This document shows, piece after piece, positions 13,890 through 21,675 of a stretch of DNA of 28,031 nt (its first letter is position 1; each line of letters starts with the position of its first letter). The notes beneath the pieces are model-generated. The model was not told the DNA's origin and did not search any database. It saw nothing but the letters and a program-made list of their open reading frames with translations. Made by a program: the position numbers and the translations under genes. Source of the stretch: an uncultured Prevotella sp. (GTDB lineage: Bacteria; Bacteroidota; Bacteroidia; Bacteroidales; Bacteroidaceae); contig ONMG01000218.1 of assembly GCA_900318855.1 (NCBI GenBank), positions 1 to 28,031 of the forward strand, given 5' to 3'.

Positions 13890-15014
13890 TTATCGACGGC
13901 CTCCAAAGTGGCCCCCGCCAGAGCTGTGGCTTCCGCCACCATTGGAGCCGCCTCCGAAGGAACGGCTGCTTCCGCCACCCACCGAACTGCCACCTCCGAA
14001 GGAACGGCTGGGAGCACTGCTGCGCCCGAAGCTCGAAGCGCCGGAACCGCTGTTGCCGGAACCGAAGGAGCGGGTCGAGATGCTGCTCGAGCCGAAAGAG
14101 CGCTCGCTGGTGGACGGACGACTGAACGAACGGTTGGTGCTGGGGCTCACCTGAGTGCCATTGCCGTAGAAGCGGCTGCCCGGTGAGGTGACGCTCGGAC
14201 GCTCGGTCGTGGTGCTGCCTCCGAAGTGGCCGCCTGTGCTGGGACGTGCGACGGTGGTGCGAGTGCTGCTTTCGCGCGACTCCGACCTGCTGCCGCCGAA
14301 GGAGCGGTTGCTGCTCGATTTGGTGTCAAACGAGCGGTTGTTGCCGTTGGCTGCTCCACCAAAGGTGCGGTTTGGTGTGCTCGATGAGCCACCGAAGCGC
14401 GAGCCGTTGCCGAAGGTGCGGTTGCCGTTGTTGTTCTGGTTGCCGAAGCGCGAGCCGTTGCCGAAACTCCGTTCGCCCCTGCCAAAGTCGCCCCGGTTGA
14501 AGCTGTCGCGCATGCCCATTCTGCCTGGGGCTCCGTCACGGCGCGGACCGTCGAAGCTGCGACCGTAGTACCAGGAGCGTCCGCCATTCATTCTCCAGGA
14601 ATGTCCGCCCCGATAGACGGCATAGAAGTGCGGGCAACCGAAGAAGTAGTAGTCACGATGCGGATAGCGGGCGTAGACGCGGAAGTGCCAGTAGCCCCCG
14701 TCCCAATAGAGCGGACGATAGAAGTAGAGGGCATCGAGGTAGGAGCGATACTGCCAGTCGAGCAGAATGTAGCTCAGATCGAGGTTGCGCTGCCTCCAGT
14801 AGGCCCCGTAGAGGTCGTCGTAAGTGTTTACTCCCATAAGGTAGTCGAGATTGATCTCGTAGGCTGCCTCGTATTGCTCGTCGGTCAGATTAAGTTCATA
14901 CGCCATCTTGTCGGTGAGGAACAGTGCCTGCTGACGTGCCTGCTCATAGCTCATTGCGTTTGCCGGGACTGTCATTGTTAACAGTGCTACCAAGGCGAAT
15001 ATCAACTTTTTCAT
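13890..15014 (-). CDS. Exported protein with aromatic N-terminal domain and RSFG-rich disordered C-terminus
   Basis: A 374-residue protein with signal peptide MKKLIFALVALLTMTVPANA. Residues ~21-150 form a compact domain, first helical (NLTDEQYEAAYEINLDYL), then very Tyr/Trp/Arg-rich (YILLDWQYRSYLDALYFYRP, YARYPHRDYYFFG). From ~155 to the end it is low complexity, made of Ser, Gly, Arg, Asn, Thr and Phe, with about a dozen RSFG/RTFG/RFG-like motifs, ending SSGGGHFGGRR. I recognise no named family. The N-terminal part resembles uncharacterised secreted Bacteroidales proteins. The tail should be disordered, positively charged and sticky; a cell-surface or matrix role is possible but is inference. 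It is a single gene. The antisense frames stay open because of the biased composition. Confidence 0.75.
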   Translation of the reverse strand: MKKLIFALVALLTMTVPANAMSYEQARQQALFLTDKMAYELNLTDEQYEAAYEINLDYLMGVNTYDDLYGAYWRQRNLDLSYILLDWQYRSYLDALYFYRPLYWDGGYWHFRVYARYPHRDYYFFGCPHFYAVYRGGHSWRMNGGRSWYYGRSFDGPRRDGAPGRMGMRDSFNRGDFGRGERSFGNGSRFGNQNNNGNRTFGNGSRFGGSSSTPNRTFGGAANGNNRSFDTKSSSNRSFGGSRSESRESSTRTTVARPSTGGHFGGSTTTERPSVTSPGSRFYGNGTQVSPSTNRSFSRPSTSERSFGSSSISTRSFGSGNSGSGASSFGRSSAPSRSFGGGSSVGGGSSRSFGGGSNGGGSHSSGGGHFGGRR

Positions 15015-15117
15015 AATCGTATATTTTTAAATGTTCTAACTTTTGTTGACGTCGGAGCTTGCGCCCCTGCTTGTTTTATCTGGTGCAAAGAAACTAAGAA
15101 ATTACGGACTGGAATAA

Positions 15118-15163
15118 GGATTTTCCCTATATTGGGCGGGGAAAATCCCTATAGCTGTTTTTT
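15118..15163 (+). terminator. Hairpin with T tract, terminator-like on the plus strand
   Basis: GGATTTTCCC (15118-15127) and GGGAAAATCC (15139-15148) are exact inverted repeats with an 11-nt loop, followed about 9 nt later by TTTTTT. No plus-strand gene ends here, so it may stop antisense or read-through transcription. Alternatively it may be an operator upstream of the RSFG gene. Confidence 0.4.
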
Positions 15164-15255
15164 CTTCACTTGCGCTCCCTAATTCTGGGGCTGTTGGGCC
15201 TGCACTCGCGCTCCATGACTGACGTGGCTTGCGGTCCCGTGGTTGGCCCTTTCTC

Positions 15256-15387
15256 CACGTTCGTGGAAGGGCCGTGTCACGTTCGTGGAAGGGCCGTGTC
15301 ACGTTCGTGGAAGGGTCGTGTCACGTTCGTGGAAGGGCCGTGTCACATTCGTGGAAGGGTCGTGTCACGTTCGTGGCAGGACCGTAG
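15256..15387. repeat. Six tandem copies of a 22-bp repeat
   Basis: Units start at 15256, 15278, 15300, 15322, 15344 and 15366. Each unit is CACGTTCGTG followed by GAAGGGYCGTGT. Units 3 and 5 carry T for the Y, unit 5 has CACATTCGTG, and unit 6 is degenerate in its second half. Each unit contains the small palindrome CACG-TT-CGTG. The period is not a multiple of three. Confidence 0.93.
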
Positions 15388-15631
15388 TGCTGTCGTCTGA
15401 AGACTCTCAATCTACATCATCAAGGACATGGTCGTGGTGATGCCCCCCCATCACTTCGCACACATCGCTCCATCGGGAGCGGAAGCCTGCCTATGATTTT
15501 CTTCACTTCTATTGCAAGGGCTGTTACTCTCTGATAATATATTCGATTTGGGTGTCCCAATAACGAAGACAGGAAAAGCATGTGGGGCAGGCAATAATAT
15601 CGGAGGCTCGGCGTTATTGCTATAATAAATA

Positions 15632-17203
15632 ATGATGATGAGATTAAGGATACCAGTCCTGACCCTCGTTGTTATGATGGCTTTGCCGGGCAGTGCACAG
15701 TATGCGTGGCAGTATGGTGCAGATCCCGGAAAAGAAGATTTGGGTCGGGGGTTAGATTATAAGATTGAATTTCAGGGCAGCTATTCCGAGGGTAACACTC
15801 CGCTTTGGCTCAATGCCAACCGCTACGGGCTCAGTTCGCTGCGAGAGAAGAACGGCTACGTCAGGGGAAGTCTCCTGAGACCGCTGTCCACAGACTCTGC
15901 GCGGCGGTGGGGCCTGGGATGGGGAGTCGACTTGGTGAGGCCGGTACGCTACACGAGTCGGTTTGTGGTGCAGCAGGCCTTTGCAGAGGTGCGCTGGCTC
16001 CACGGTGTGCTCACGGTGGGAAGCAAGGAATATCCCATGCAGCTGAAGAACAATAGGCTCAGCTCGGGCTCACAGACCTTGGGTATCAATGCAAGGCCCG
16101 TACCGCAGATAAGATTGGCGGTGCCTGAATACTGGACTGTTCCCATGACCCACCACTGGCTTCATTTCAAAGGGCACATAGCCTACGGAAAGTTCACTGA
16201 CAGCGATTGGCAGAAAGACTTCACGCAGGCAAAATCACGCTTCACTGAGGATGTGCTCTATCACAGTAAGGCTGGTTATCTGAAGATTGGCAATGAAGAC
16301 GCTTTTGCACCGCTGTCGTTGGAGATGGGCCTTGAGATGGCCACCCAGTTCGGTGGTACATCCTATAGGCTTATCAACGAAAAACTTATTGCCATACATG
16401 GCGGAACGGGAATAGCCGACTACTGGCATGCCCTCGTACCGGCTGGACAGGATGCTACTGACGGCATCTATGGTAATATCATGGGAAACCAGCTCGGCAG
16501 TTGGGTGATGAGAGTCAACTACGATGCCTCGCTTTGGGCTTTACATGTTTACGCCGACCATTTCTTTGAAGACCACAGCCAGATGTTCCTGCTCGACTAC
16601 GACGGTTATGAGACGGGAGAGAACTGGCACGAGAAGAAACGTAACCACATGCACATGTATAAGCTCAAGGACATGATGCTAGGCATGGAACTCAATCTGC
16701 GTTATGGCACATGGTTAAGGAACATCGTATTTGAATACCTCTATACAAAGTACCAAAGCGGCCCCTATAACCATGACCACACGATGAACATCGCTGACCA
16801 TGTGGCTGGTATCGACAACTATTATAACCACTCCACTTATGCCGGATGGCAGCACTGGGGGCAGGTGATGGGCAATCCACTCTACCGTTCGCCCATATAC
16901 AACAACGACGGACAGCTGATGGTTAAAGACAATCGCTTCACAGCTTTCCACCTCGGTATTGACGGCTCGCCTGCTGAGCGCCTCAGCTATCGGCTCCTTG
17001 CCTCCTGGCAAGAAGGACTCGGCACCTACGACAATCCCTATACCAAGATACGCCACAATGTGAGCGTAATGCTGGAGAGCAGTTATCATTTCCACTATGG
17101 ATGGGCCGTGAGAGGAGCTTTCGGCATGGATTTCGGAAGCATTCTCGGGCGGAACACGGGCTTTCAGCTCACGGTGAGCAAGACAGGAACGTTCAACTTA
17201 TGA
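15632..17203 (+). CDS. Capsule assembly Wzi family protein
   Basis: A 523-residue outer-membrane beta-barrel of the Wzi family, which in Gram-negatives holds capsule or exopolysaccharide at the cell surface. The signal peptide is residues 1-22, ending GSAQ. The mature part has the family pattern: LDYKIEFQGSYSEGNTPLWL near the N-terminus, FAEVRWLHGVLTVGSKEYP, then aromatic barrel strands to the C-terminus (FQLTVSKTGTFNL). The start could be any of the three adjacent ATGs at 15632-15640. Its last codons overlap the next gene by 4 bp. It lies at the edge of the polysaccharide cluster and faces it, which fits a surface-attachment role. The length is normal for the Bacteroidetes members. Confidence 0.88.
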   Translation: MMMRLRIPVLTLVVMMALPGSAQYAWQYGADPGKEDLGRGLDYKIEFQGSYSEGNTPLWLNANRYGLSSLREKNGYVRGSLLRPLSTDSARRWGLGWGVDLVRPVRYTSRFVVQQAFAEVRWLHGVLTVGSKEYPMQLKNNRLSSGSQTLGINARPVPQIRLAVPEYWTVPMTHHWLHFKGHIAYGKFTDSDWQKDFTQAKSRFTEDVLYHSKAGYLKIGNEDAFAPLSLEMGLEMATQFGGTSYRLINEKLIAIHGGTGIADYWHALVPAGQDATDGIYGNIMGNQLGSWVMRVNYDASLWALHVYADHFFEDHSQMFLLDYDGYETGENWHEKKRNHMHMYKLKDMMLGMELNLRYGTWLRNIVFEYLYTKYQSGPYNHDHTMNIADHVAGIDNYYNHSTYAGWQHWGQVMGNPLYRSPIYNNDGQLMVKDNRFTAFHLGIDGSPAERLSYRLLASWQEGLGTYDNPYTKIRHNVSVMLESSYHFHYGWAVRGAFGMDFGSILGRNTGFQLTVSKTGTFNL

Positions 17204-17646
17204 AAAAGAATTTCGTTTATCTATTCGCCGCCCTTCTCCTTGGGTCGTGCTCTATTTCCACTGACAGCAACGGAAAACTGGATGGCTTCTGGCATCTCAC
17301 TACCATCGACACGCTGGCCACCGGCGGAGTGACCGACTACTCTCAGCGTAAGGTGTTTTGGGGCGTGCAGGCAAAGCTGATAAGTGTACAAGATAAGGCG
17401 CCCGGCAATATGGGCTATTATTTCCGCTTCAGACATGAGGGTGACAGTCTTATTCTCTATTCTCCCTATCTTAATGCGGGACATGAAGATGTACCAGGTG
17501 GCGGGGATATTCCGATAAAAGACTATTTTCAGTTGACGCCTTTGGGGATTAATGGATTAGAAGATCATTTCTTAATCCAAAAGCTCACAGGTTCGCATAT
17601 GATTCTTCGGTCAACATTGCTTCGCCTAAACTTTAGAAGATTCTAA
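17200..17646 (+). CDS. Lipocalin-like lipoprotein coupled to Wzi
   Basis: A 148-residue lipoprotein. I chose the ATG at 17200 because it overlaps the Wzi stop as ATGA and gives a clean signal MKKNFVYLFAALLLGSC with lipobox LGSC; an upstream in-frame start would lie inside Wzi. After the Cys the chain reads KLDGFWHLTTIDTLATGG, the GxW strand typical of small lipocalin-like domains, followed by beta strands (FWGVQAKLISVQ, YYFRFRHEGDSLILYSP) and a basic end (LLRLNFRRF). The overlap predicts translational coupling and so matched synthesis with Wzi. It may be a surface or periplasmic partner for polysaccharide anchoring, but this is inference. Confidence 0.72.
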   Translation: MKKNFVYLFAALLLGSCSISTDSNGKLDGFWHLTTIDTLATGGVTDYSQRKVFWGVQAKLISVQDKAPGNMGYYFRFRHEGDSLILYSPYLNAGHEDVPGGGDIPIKDYFQLTPLGINGLEDHFLIQKLTGSHMILRSTLLRLNFRRF

Positions 17647-17652
17647 CGAAAA

Positions 17653-17680
17653 CGCCCGGCAGCCATAGGGCTGTCGGGCG
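17653..17680. terminator. Bidirectional terminator between the Wzi unit and the polysaccharide cluster
   Basis: CGCCCGGCAGCC (17653-17664) pairs with GGCTGTCGGGCG (17669-17680), 12 bp with one G-U and a 4-nt loop. TTATACTTTT follows on the plus strand, and TTTTCGTTAG follows on the minus strand. It sits between convergent genes. Confidence 0.85.
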
Positions 17681-17712
17681 TCACCTTATACTTTTGGAGT
17701 GTACTGACGTTA

Positions 17713-18288
17713 TCAGAATATCTTTCCCGTAAGAAGATTGATAAAGGTCTTTACTAAAATTATAATGTCAAACCACCAAGAGCGGTGCTCTAAATAGTAT
17801 AAGTCAAGATCTAATCTCTTTAGCATCTTCTCCATGGTGTCAGTATAGCCGTTATACAGAGTTGCATACGATGTCACCCCCGGGCGAATCTGATAGAGAT
17901 AGACATAACGTTTGTCGTGTTCTAAGATCTGGTCTATATAATATTTGCGTTCCGGTCGCGGCCCGATAAACGACATGTCACCCTTGAAGACGTTCCAAAG
18001 CTGGGGAAGCTCGTCAAGGTGATGGGCACGTAGGAAAGCGCCAACGTGGGTTAGTCTTGGATCGTTGTTTTGTTCCAGCAGTTGAGGCTCGCCTGCTTTT
18101 TCTGCATCCATCCTCATACTGCGGAACTTATAGATGTAAAAAGGCATGCCGTGGAGTCCGATCCTCTCTTGCTTATAGATGACAGGTAACCCGTCTTCTA
18201 TCCTGATAGCCAGGGCGCAAAGAGCCATCAGTGGAGAGAATACAATCAGACAGAAGGCAGACAGGAAAATGTCAAATATACGTCTCAT
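17713..18288 (-). CDS. Monotopic phosphoglycosyl transferase (bacterial sugar transferase, PglC/WcaJ-like catalytic domain)
   Basis: A 191-residue enzyme that transfers a sugar phosphate from a UDP-sugar to undecaprenyl phosphate, starting the repeat unit at the inner membrane. The ATG at 18288 is chosen because it overlaps the upstream stop as ATGA; a longer frame would run into the preceding gene. It has one N-terminal hydrophobic segment (IFDIFLSAFCLIVFSPLMAL) with the Ser-Pro break of the re-entrant helix, then YKQERIG, YKFRSMRMDAE, LDELPQLWNVFKGDMSFIGP and RPGVTSYATLYNG. The Asp-Glu of LDELPQ is the catalytic dyad of this superfamily. The minimal length lacks the N-terminal helices of full-size WcaJ. 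It is the last gene of the minus-strand cluster. Confidence 0.9.
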   Translation of the reverse strand: MRRIFDIFLSAFCLIVFSPLMALCALAIRIEDGLPVIYKQERIGLHGMPFYIYKFRSMRMDAEKAGEPQLLEQNNDPRLTHVGAFLRAHHLDELPQLWNVFKGDMSFIGPRPERKYYIDQILEHDKRYVYLYQIRPGVTSYATLYNGYTDTMEKMLKRLDLDLYYLEHRSWWFDIIILVKTFINLLTGKIF

Positions 18289-19388
18289 CTCGCTTCTATC
18301 CTTTTCCTTCTTTTTATGGAGATGTTCACACAAGCATTAAAGGCAATGTACATGAGCACATCCGCAATTAGAGAGATATTGGCATTGTTCAAAGGTGCCA
18401 GTGACTTGTTGATGAAGATGAATAGTATAGCTAAGGCTATGAGTGCCACTAAAGCCTGATGTTGTGTGAGACCGGCAGCCAATAGCTTGTGGTGGATGTG
18501 GTTCTTGTCTGGTCGGAACGGGGATCTGTGATTTGCAATTCTGACAAAGAATACCCTCACTACGTCAAAGATAGGTAAGATTAAGAAGGAAGTTGCAATG
18601 GTAAAAGGCTGACTATACGTGTCGGCATAGGCAGACATCTTTATAGAATAATTGATAAAAAGGAAGCCCAATAGAAAACCAAGGGTAAGGCTTCCAGAAT
18701 CGCCCATAAAGATTTTCAGTCCTTTTTCTGCAGATCCAAACAGGTTGAAGAATAGATATGACAACAGGCATCCAATGATGCCGCATATCAGTACACAGTA
18801 CGTAAGGTAATTTAATTCTGCATAGAGATAGCAGAACCCGCAGAGCCCAATGATTGCCAAAGATGCTGCAAGGCCATCAATGCCATCAATAAGATTGATA
18901 GCGTTGCACACGAATACGATAATAAATACAGTTAAGATACTACCCATCCATTGTGGCATCTCATAGATACCGAAGAGCCCATAGAGATTGTTGAGATAGA
19001 ATCCGGCAAGGGTTAGAATCACACCTGAGATGATTTGGAGAATGAGTTTTACAATAGCTTTAAGCCCTATCAGATCATCAATAATACCTGTCATGTAAAT
19101 CACAAACAGACTTATGGCGACGTGTAATGAACTGAGGTTTATTTGAATGACTTGGGAATGATATTGTAGACTCAGAAAGTCGAATGTGATCAGCACTGCT
19201 ACCATCATACTCGGTATGAAGACTATACCGCCAAGTCTTGGAATAGGATTCTTGTGAACCTTCCGTGCATTGGGCATGTCATAAAGGTGCTTCTTCTTGC
19301 AAAATTTGAGTATAAGTGGTGTAAATGCCATACCACATACGGCACTTGATATCAAAGTCAGTAATATGATAAATATGTCTGTTGTCAT
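18285..19388 (-). CDS. Polytopic phosphoglycosyl transferase, MraY/WecA family
   Basis: A 367-residue inner-membrane enzyme that links a HexNAc-1-phosphate to undecaprenyl phosphate. About ten to eleven hydrophobic helices are visible. Family motifs are in order: MPNARKVHKNPIPRLGG (~38-54), the Asp pair in GIIDDLIGLKA, NAINLIDGIDGLAAS (the NxxNxxDGxDGLA loop), FMGDSGSLTLGFLLG, and FRPDKNHIHHKLL with the conserved HIHH. The key residues look intact. The stop overlaps the monotopic transferase start by 4 bp. It lies 157 bp from the divergent GT2 gene, and I find no convincing promoter directly upstream. Sugar specificity cannot be read. Confidence 0.92.
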   Translation of the reverse strand: MTTDIFIILLTLISSAVCGMAFTPLILKFCKKKHLYDMPNARKVHKNPIPRLGGIVFIPSMMVAVLITFDFLSLQYHSQVIQINLSSLHVAISLFVIYMTGIIDDLIGLKAIVKLILQIISGVILTLAGFYLNNLYGLFGIYEMPQWMGSILTVFIIVFVCNAINLIDGIDGLAASLAIIGLCGFCYLYAELNYLTYCVLICGIIGCLLSYLFFNLFGSAEKGLKIFMGDSGSLTLGFLLGFLFINYSIKMSAYADTYSQPFTIATSFLILPIFDVVRVFFVRIANHRSPFRPDKNHIHHKLLAAGLTQHQALVALIALAILFIFINKSLAPLNNANISLIADVLMYIAFNACVNISIKRRKRIEAR

Positions 19389-19487
19389 AAGATATTAACA
19401 CAGTCCATGGTAATAACTTGGAACTTGTACATATATTGTATGATTAGGCTGAAATTATTGCCATGTTGGTTTTGTCATCAGTTTTAT

Positions 19488-19518
19488 TTTGCCGTTACAA
19501 GGAAATAAGCTATTTTTG
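19488..19518 (+). promoter_or_regulatory. Promoter of the inverted GT2 gene
   Basis: TTTG (19488-19491), a 19-nt spacer and TATTTTTG (19511-19518) match the Bacteroidetes consensus completely. Predicted start is near 19525, about 20 nt before the ATG at 19546. An in-frame start upstream at 19489 would lie inside the promoter and is rejected. Confidence 0.75.
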
Positions 19519-19545
19519 CACTACAATCAAAACAGGCAATCGTGT

Positions 19546-20307
19546 ATGAAGATATCCATTGTAACCGTCTGCTATAATAGCGCAGCTACATTAAGTAAAA
19601 CGTTAGAGTCGGTCCTGTCACAATCTTACCCGAATGTTGAGATGGTGATAAAGGATGGTGGCTCTAAGGACGGCACTCTTGATGTCATCAAACATTTTGA
19701 GCCTTTGTTTAATGGGCGGTTAAAGTGGAAGTCAGAGAAAGATGGCGGTATCTATGATGCTATGAATGCCGGCATAAAAATGGCAACAGGCGATGTTGTT
19801 GGCATCTTGAACTCTGATGACTATTTCACTTCGTCAGACGTAATTGAGACAATAGCTGACAGTTTTTCAAAGCAATCGATAGATGCTGTATATGGGGATA
19901 TTCATTTTGTCCGTCAAGGAAGTCCGCAAAAGATTGCCAGATACTATTCTTCAAAGCTCTTTCACCCTTTTTGGCTTCGCTTTGGCTTTATGCCTGCCCA
20001 TCCGTCTTTCTATGTGCGCAAGCGTGTGTACGATCGGTACGGGGGATATCGTACAGATATGAAAATAGGATCGGATTTTGAGATGATGGTCAGATTATTC
20101 CGGCGCTATCATATCAAGGCAAAGTACATTCCTATGGATTTTGTTACGATGCTTATGGGAGGTGCCAGTACGGCCGGTTTCTCAAGCCATTTGCTTCTTG
20201 CCAAAGAGGATGTGCGCGCCTGCAAACTCAATGGCATCTATTCAAATCAGTGGATGATGTATATGAAGTACTTATATAAGCTGTTTGAGTTTAGATTTTC
20301 TCTCTAA
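19546..20307 (+). CDS. Glycosyltransferase family 2
   Basis: A 253-residue GT-A type glycosyltransferase, cytosolic or membrane-associated, adding a sugar to the lipid-linked repeat unit. It opens MKISIVTVCYNSAATLSKTL, then VEMVIKDGGSKDGTLDVI (nucleotide-binding Asp), GGIYDAMNAGIKMATGDVVG, the metal-binding Asp pair in ILNSDDYF, and MKIGSDFEMMVRLFRR near the acceptor site. It resembles WcaA/WcaE-type enzymes of exopolysaccharide loci. It is the only plus-strand gene inside the minus-strand cluster and has its own strong promoter. Donor and acceptor are unknown. Confidence 0.9.
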   Translation: MKISIVTVCYNSAATLSKTLESVLSQSYPNVEMVIKDGGSKDGTLDVIKHFEPLFNGRLKWKSEKDGGIYDAMNAGIKMATGDVVGILNSDDYFTSSDVIETIADSFSKQSIDAVYGDIHFVRQGSPQKIARYYSSKLFHPFWLRFGFMPAHPSFYVRKRVYDRYGGYRTDMKIGSDFEMMVRLFRRYHIKAKYIPMDFVTMLMGGASTAGFSSHLLLAKEDVRACKLNGIYSNQWMMYMKYLYKLFEFRFSL

Positions 20308-20459
20308 TGCCATACAGCCTTTAATATGCTGTTGCTTATAAGCATCTTTAATCTATGGAGCCTTCTTTGTCTACCCAATCTAACCAAGGCGCTAGCATCC
20401 TCTAAATGAAGTTTCAAGGATAACCTCCTTTTTCCGACTTTAAAATTGGAGATAAATTC
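20308..20459. other. Gap between convergent glycosyltransferase genes
   Basis: 152 bp. No strong terminator is seen. GCTTATAAGC is a 10-bp palindrome, and weak CAGC/GCTG arms lie near the GT2 end. On the minus strand the reading frame of the 20460 gene stays open for 51 codons beyond its TAG, to 20304. It includes an AAAAAGGAGG followed at 6 bp by a TTG at 20417 that could start a 37-residue basic peptide. I recognise no family; gene status is doubtful. Confidence 0.3.
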
Positions 20460-21671
20460 CTAAATCAAGGAAGTGTATAGCTTGTAGTACTCCTCATATT
20501 GAAGTTTGGAGTTAAAGCGAAGAAGCGCAAAGTCTCTGCAGGTATTCTCAAATTCTGTCTTGGGGCGAGTGCATATATCTTGAATTCTCTTTGCTGATTC
20601 CTGGATGTCTCCTTGGCGTACGACATAACCTGTTCCGGAAGTAACTGCCTCTGAACATCCTCCGGTATCGTAAACGACAATAGGCGTTCCACATGCCAAA
20701 GATTCAATATTGGTGGTAGGAAAGTTGTCTACCCATGTAGGATTAAAATATACAGAAGAACACGAGTATAGGCTTCGGAGCTCATCTTTTGATTCTGTTC
20801 TCTTGATGCCTATCATGCTACTTGGTAGTGCTTTGAGGTCCTTATCATTTAGACCTACCATGACAATAGCAAATTTATCATCTAATAGGGAGCTAAGTTT
20901 GATGAAATCATTGAGTCCCTTTTGATACCAATTAGAAGCTACGCCAAGTACTATTCTTTTGTCATTTGGTATTTTGTATTTCTTCAGCATGGCAGAGTTC
21001 TGCTTATCAGGATAGAAGGTAGCAGCATCTATGCCATTATAAATCTGGCATATATTGCAATCTTTAAAGAAAGATTGTCTGAGATCTCCTTCTAACCATT
21101 TACTTACAGGCACAATGGTTAGGTTTTTAACCGATAGAAAAGCATTACGTTTGTCTTCATAATTTCCGTAAGACCGGTCTATCAACCAACTTGTTGGATA
21201 TGCACGTTTTAGCGGGCAATTAAAGCAGTGGCTTTTCCATCTTTGGCAGCCAACTGACATATAATGCGCACAATGTCCTGTAAAAGGCCAGCAATCGTGA
21301 AGTGTCCAAACAACGGGAATATTTATTGACGAAAGATACTTAAATAGAAGTGGATAGTTAAGAAAATATCCATGAATGTTATGAAGATGGATGATATCCG
21401 GGCGTATAGATTCTATATATTTGATGAGCTTTCTTGTTGATCTATGAGACATTAATCCTTGATTGTCGAATAAGCGAGATGATAAGCCGTGGATATACTC
21501 ATCAAATGAATTTCCAATGTGGTATAGATGTGACTTACTTTTATTATACCACCTGCCATAAGCAATATAACTTTCCCAACCGTTCTCAATAACTGTTTGT
21601 CCGAGCATTTCAGCTATTTTGCCATGAGACCCCCAGTTTGCTGTGATATTAATTTGTAGCAATCTAGGCAT
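20460..21671 (-). CDS. Glycosyltransferase family 4, WcaC-like
   Basis: A 403-residue GT-B glycosyltransferase. The N-terminal acceptor domain carries MPRLLQINITANWGSHGKIAE and RPDIIHLHNIHGYFLNYP. A Cys/His-containing stretch (WTLHDCWPFTGHCAHY, then CFNCPLKRAYP) is typical of the colanic-acid WcaC-like branch. The C-terminal donor domain contains VLGVASNWYQKGLNDFI, an Asp-x7-Glu version of the GT4 signature (DNFPTTNIESLACGTPIVV) and a YDTGGCSE loop. The gene begins 4 bp after the deacetylase stop and ends the first block of the cluster, before the inverted GT2. Confidence 0.9.
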   Translation of the reverse strand: MPRLLQINITANWGSHGKIAEMLGQTVIENGWESYIAYGRWYNKSKSHLYHIGNSFDEYIHGLSSRLFDNQGLMSHRSTRKLIKYIESIRPDIIHLHNIHGYFLNYPLLFKYLSSINIPVVWTLHDCWPFTGHCAHYMSVGCQRWKSHCFNCPLKRAYPTSWLIDRSYGNYEDKRNAFLSVKNLTIVPVSKWLEGDLRQSFFKDCNICQIYNGIDAATFYPDKQNSAMLKKYKIPNDKRIVLGVASNWYQKGLNDFIKLSSLLDDKFAIVMVGLNDKDLKALPSSMIGIKRTESKDELRSLYSCSSVYFNPTWVDNFPTTNIESLACGTPIVVYDTGGCSEAVTSGTGYVVRQGDIQESAKRIQDICTRPKTEFENTCRDFALLRFNSKLQYEEYYKLYTSLI

Positions 21672-21675
21672 ATAT

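Larger units (their letters stand above)
15015..15631. other. Non-coding region with tandem repeats and hairpins
   Basis: 617 bp without a gene I can support. It contains the weak minus-strand promoter area of the RSFG protein (TTTCTTTG near 15085-15092), an inverted repeat with a downstream T tract (15118-15163), six 22-bp tandem repeats (15256-15387), a small hairpin CGCTCC-atcg-GGAGCG (15466-15481) and a 7-bp inverted repeat GCAATAA/TTATTGC (15591-15597, 15614-15620) just ahead of the Wzi start. Short open frames through the repeats exist in several frames only because the repeat lacks stop codons. Confidence 0.7.

Noticed and set aside
13845..14587. Antisense open frames rich in Ala/Thr or Pro/Arg opposite the RSFG protein
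   Set aside because: They arise from the biased codons of the Ser/Gly/Arg tail. The minus-strand frame has the signal peptide and a coherent domain.
15170..15440. Open frames through the tandem repeats (FVEGPCHVRGR-type peptides)
   Set aside because: The 22-bp period shifts frame every unit, so several frames stay open. There is no ribosome binding site, family match or coding-like composition.
15466..15481. CGCTCC-atcg-GGAGCG hairpin as an attachment site or terminator
   Set aside because: It is short, has no T tract on either side, and no integrase or duplicated copy is visible.
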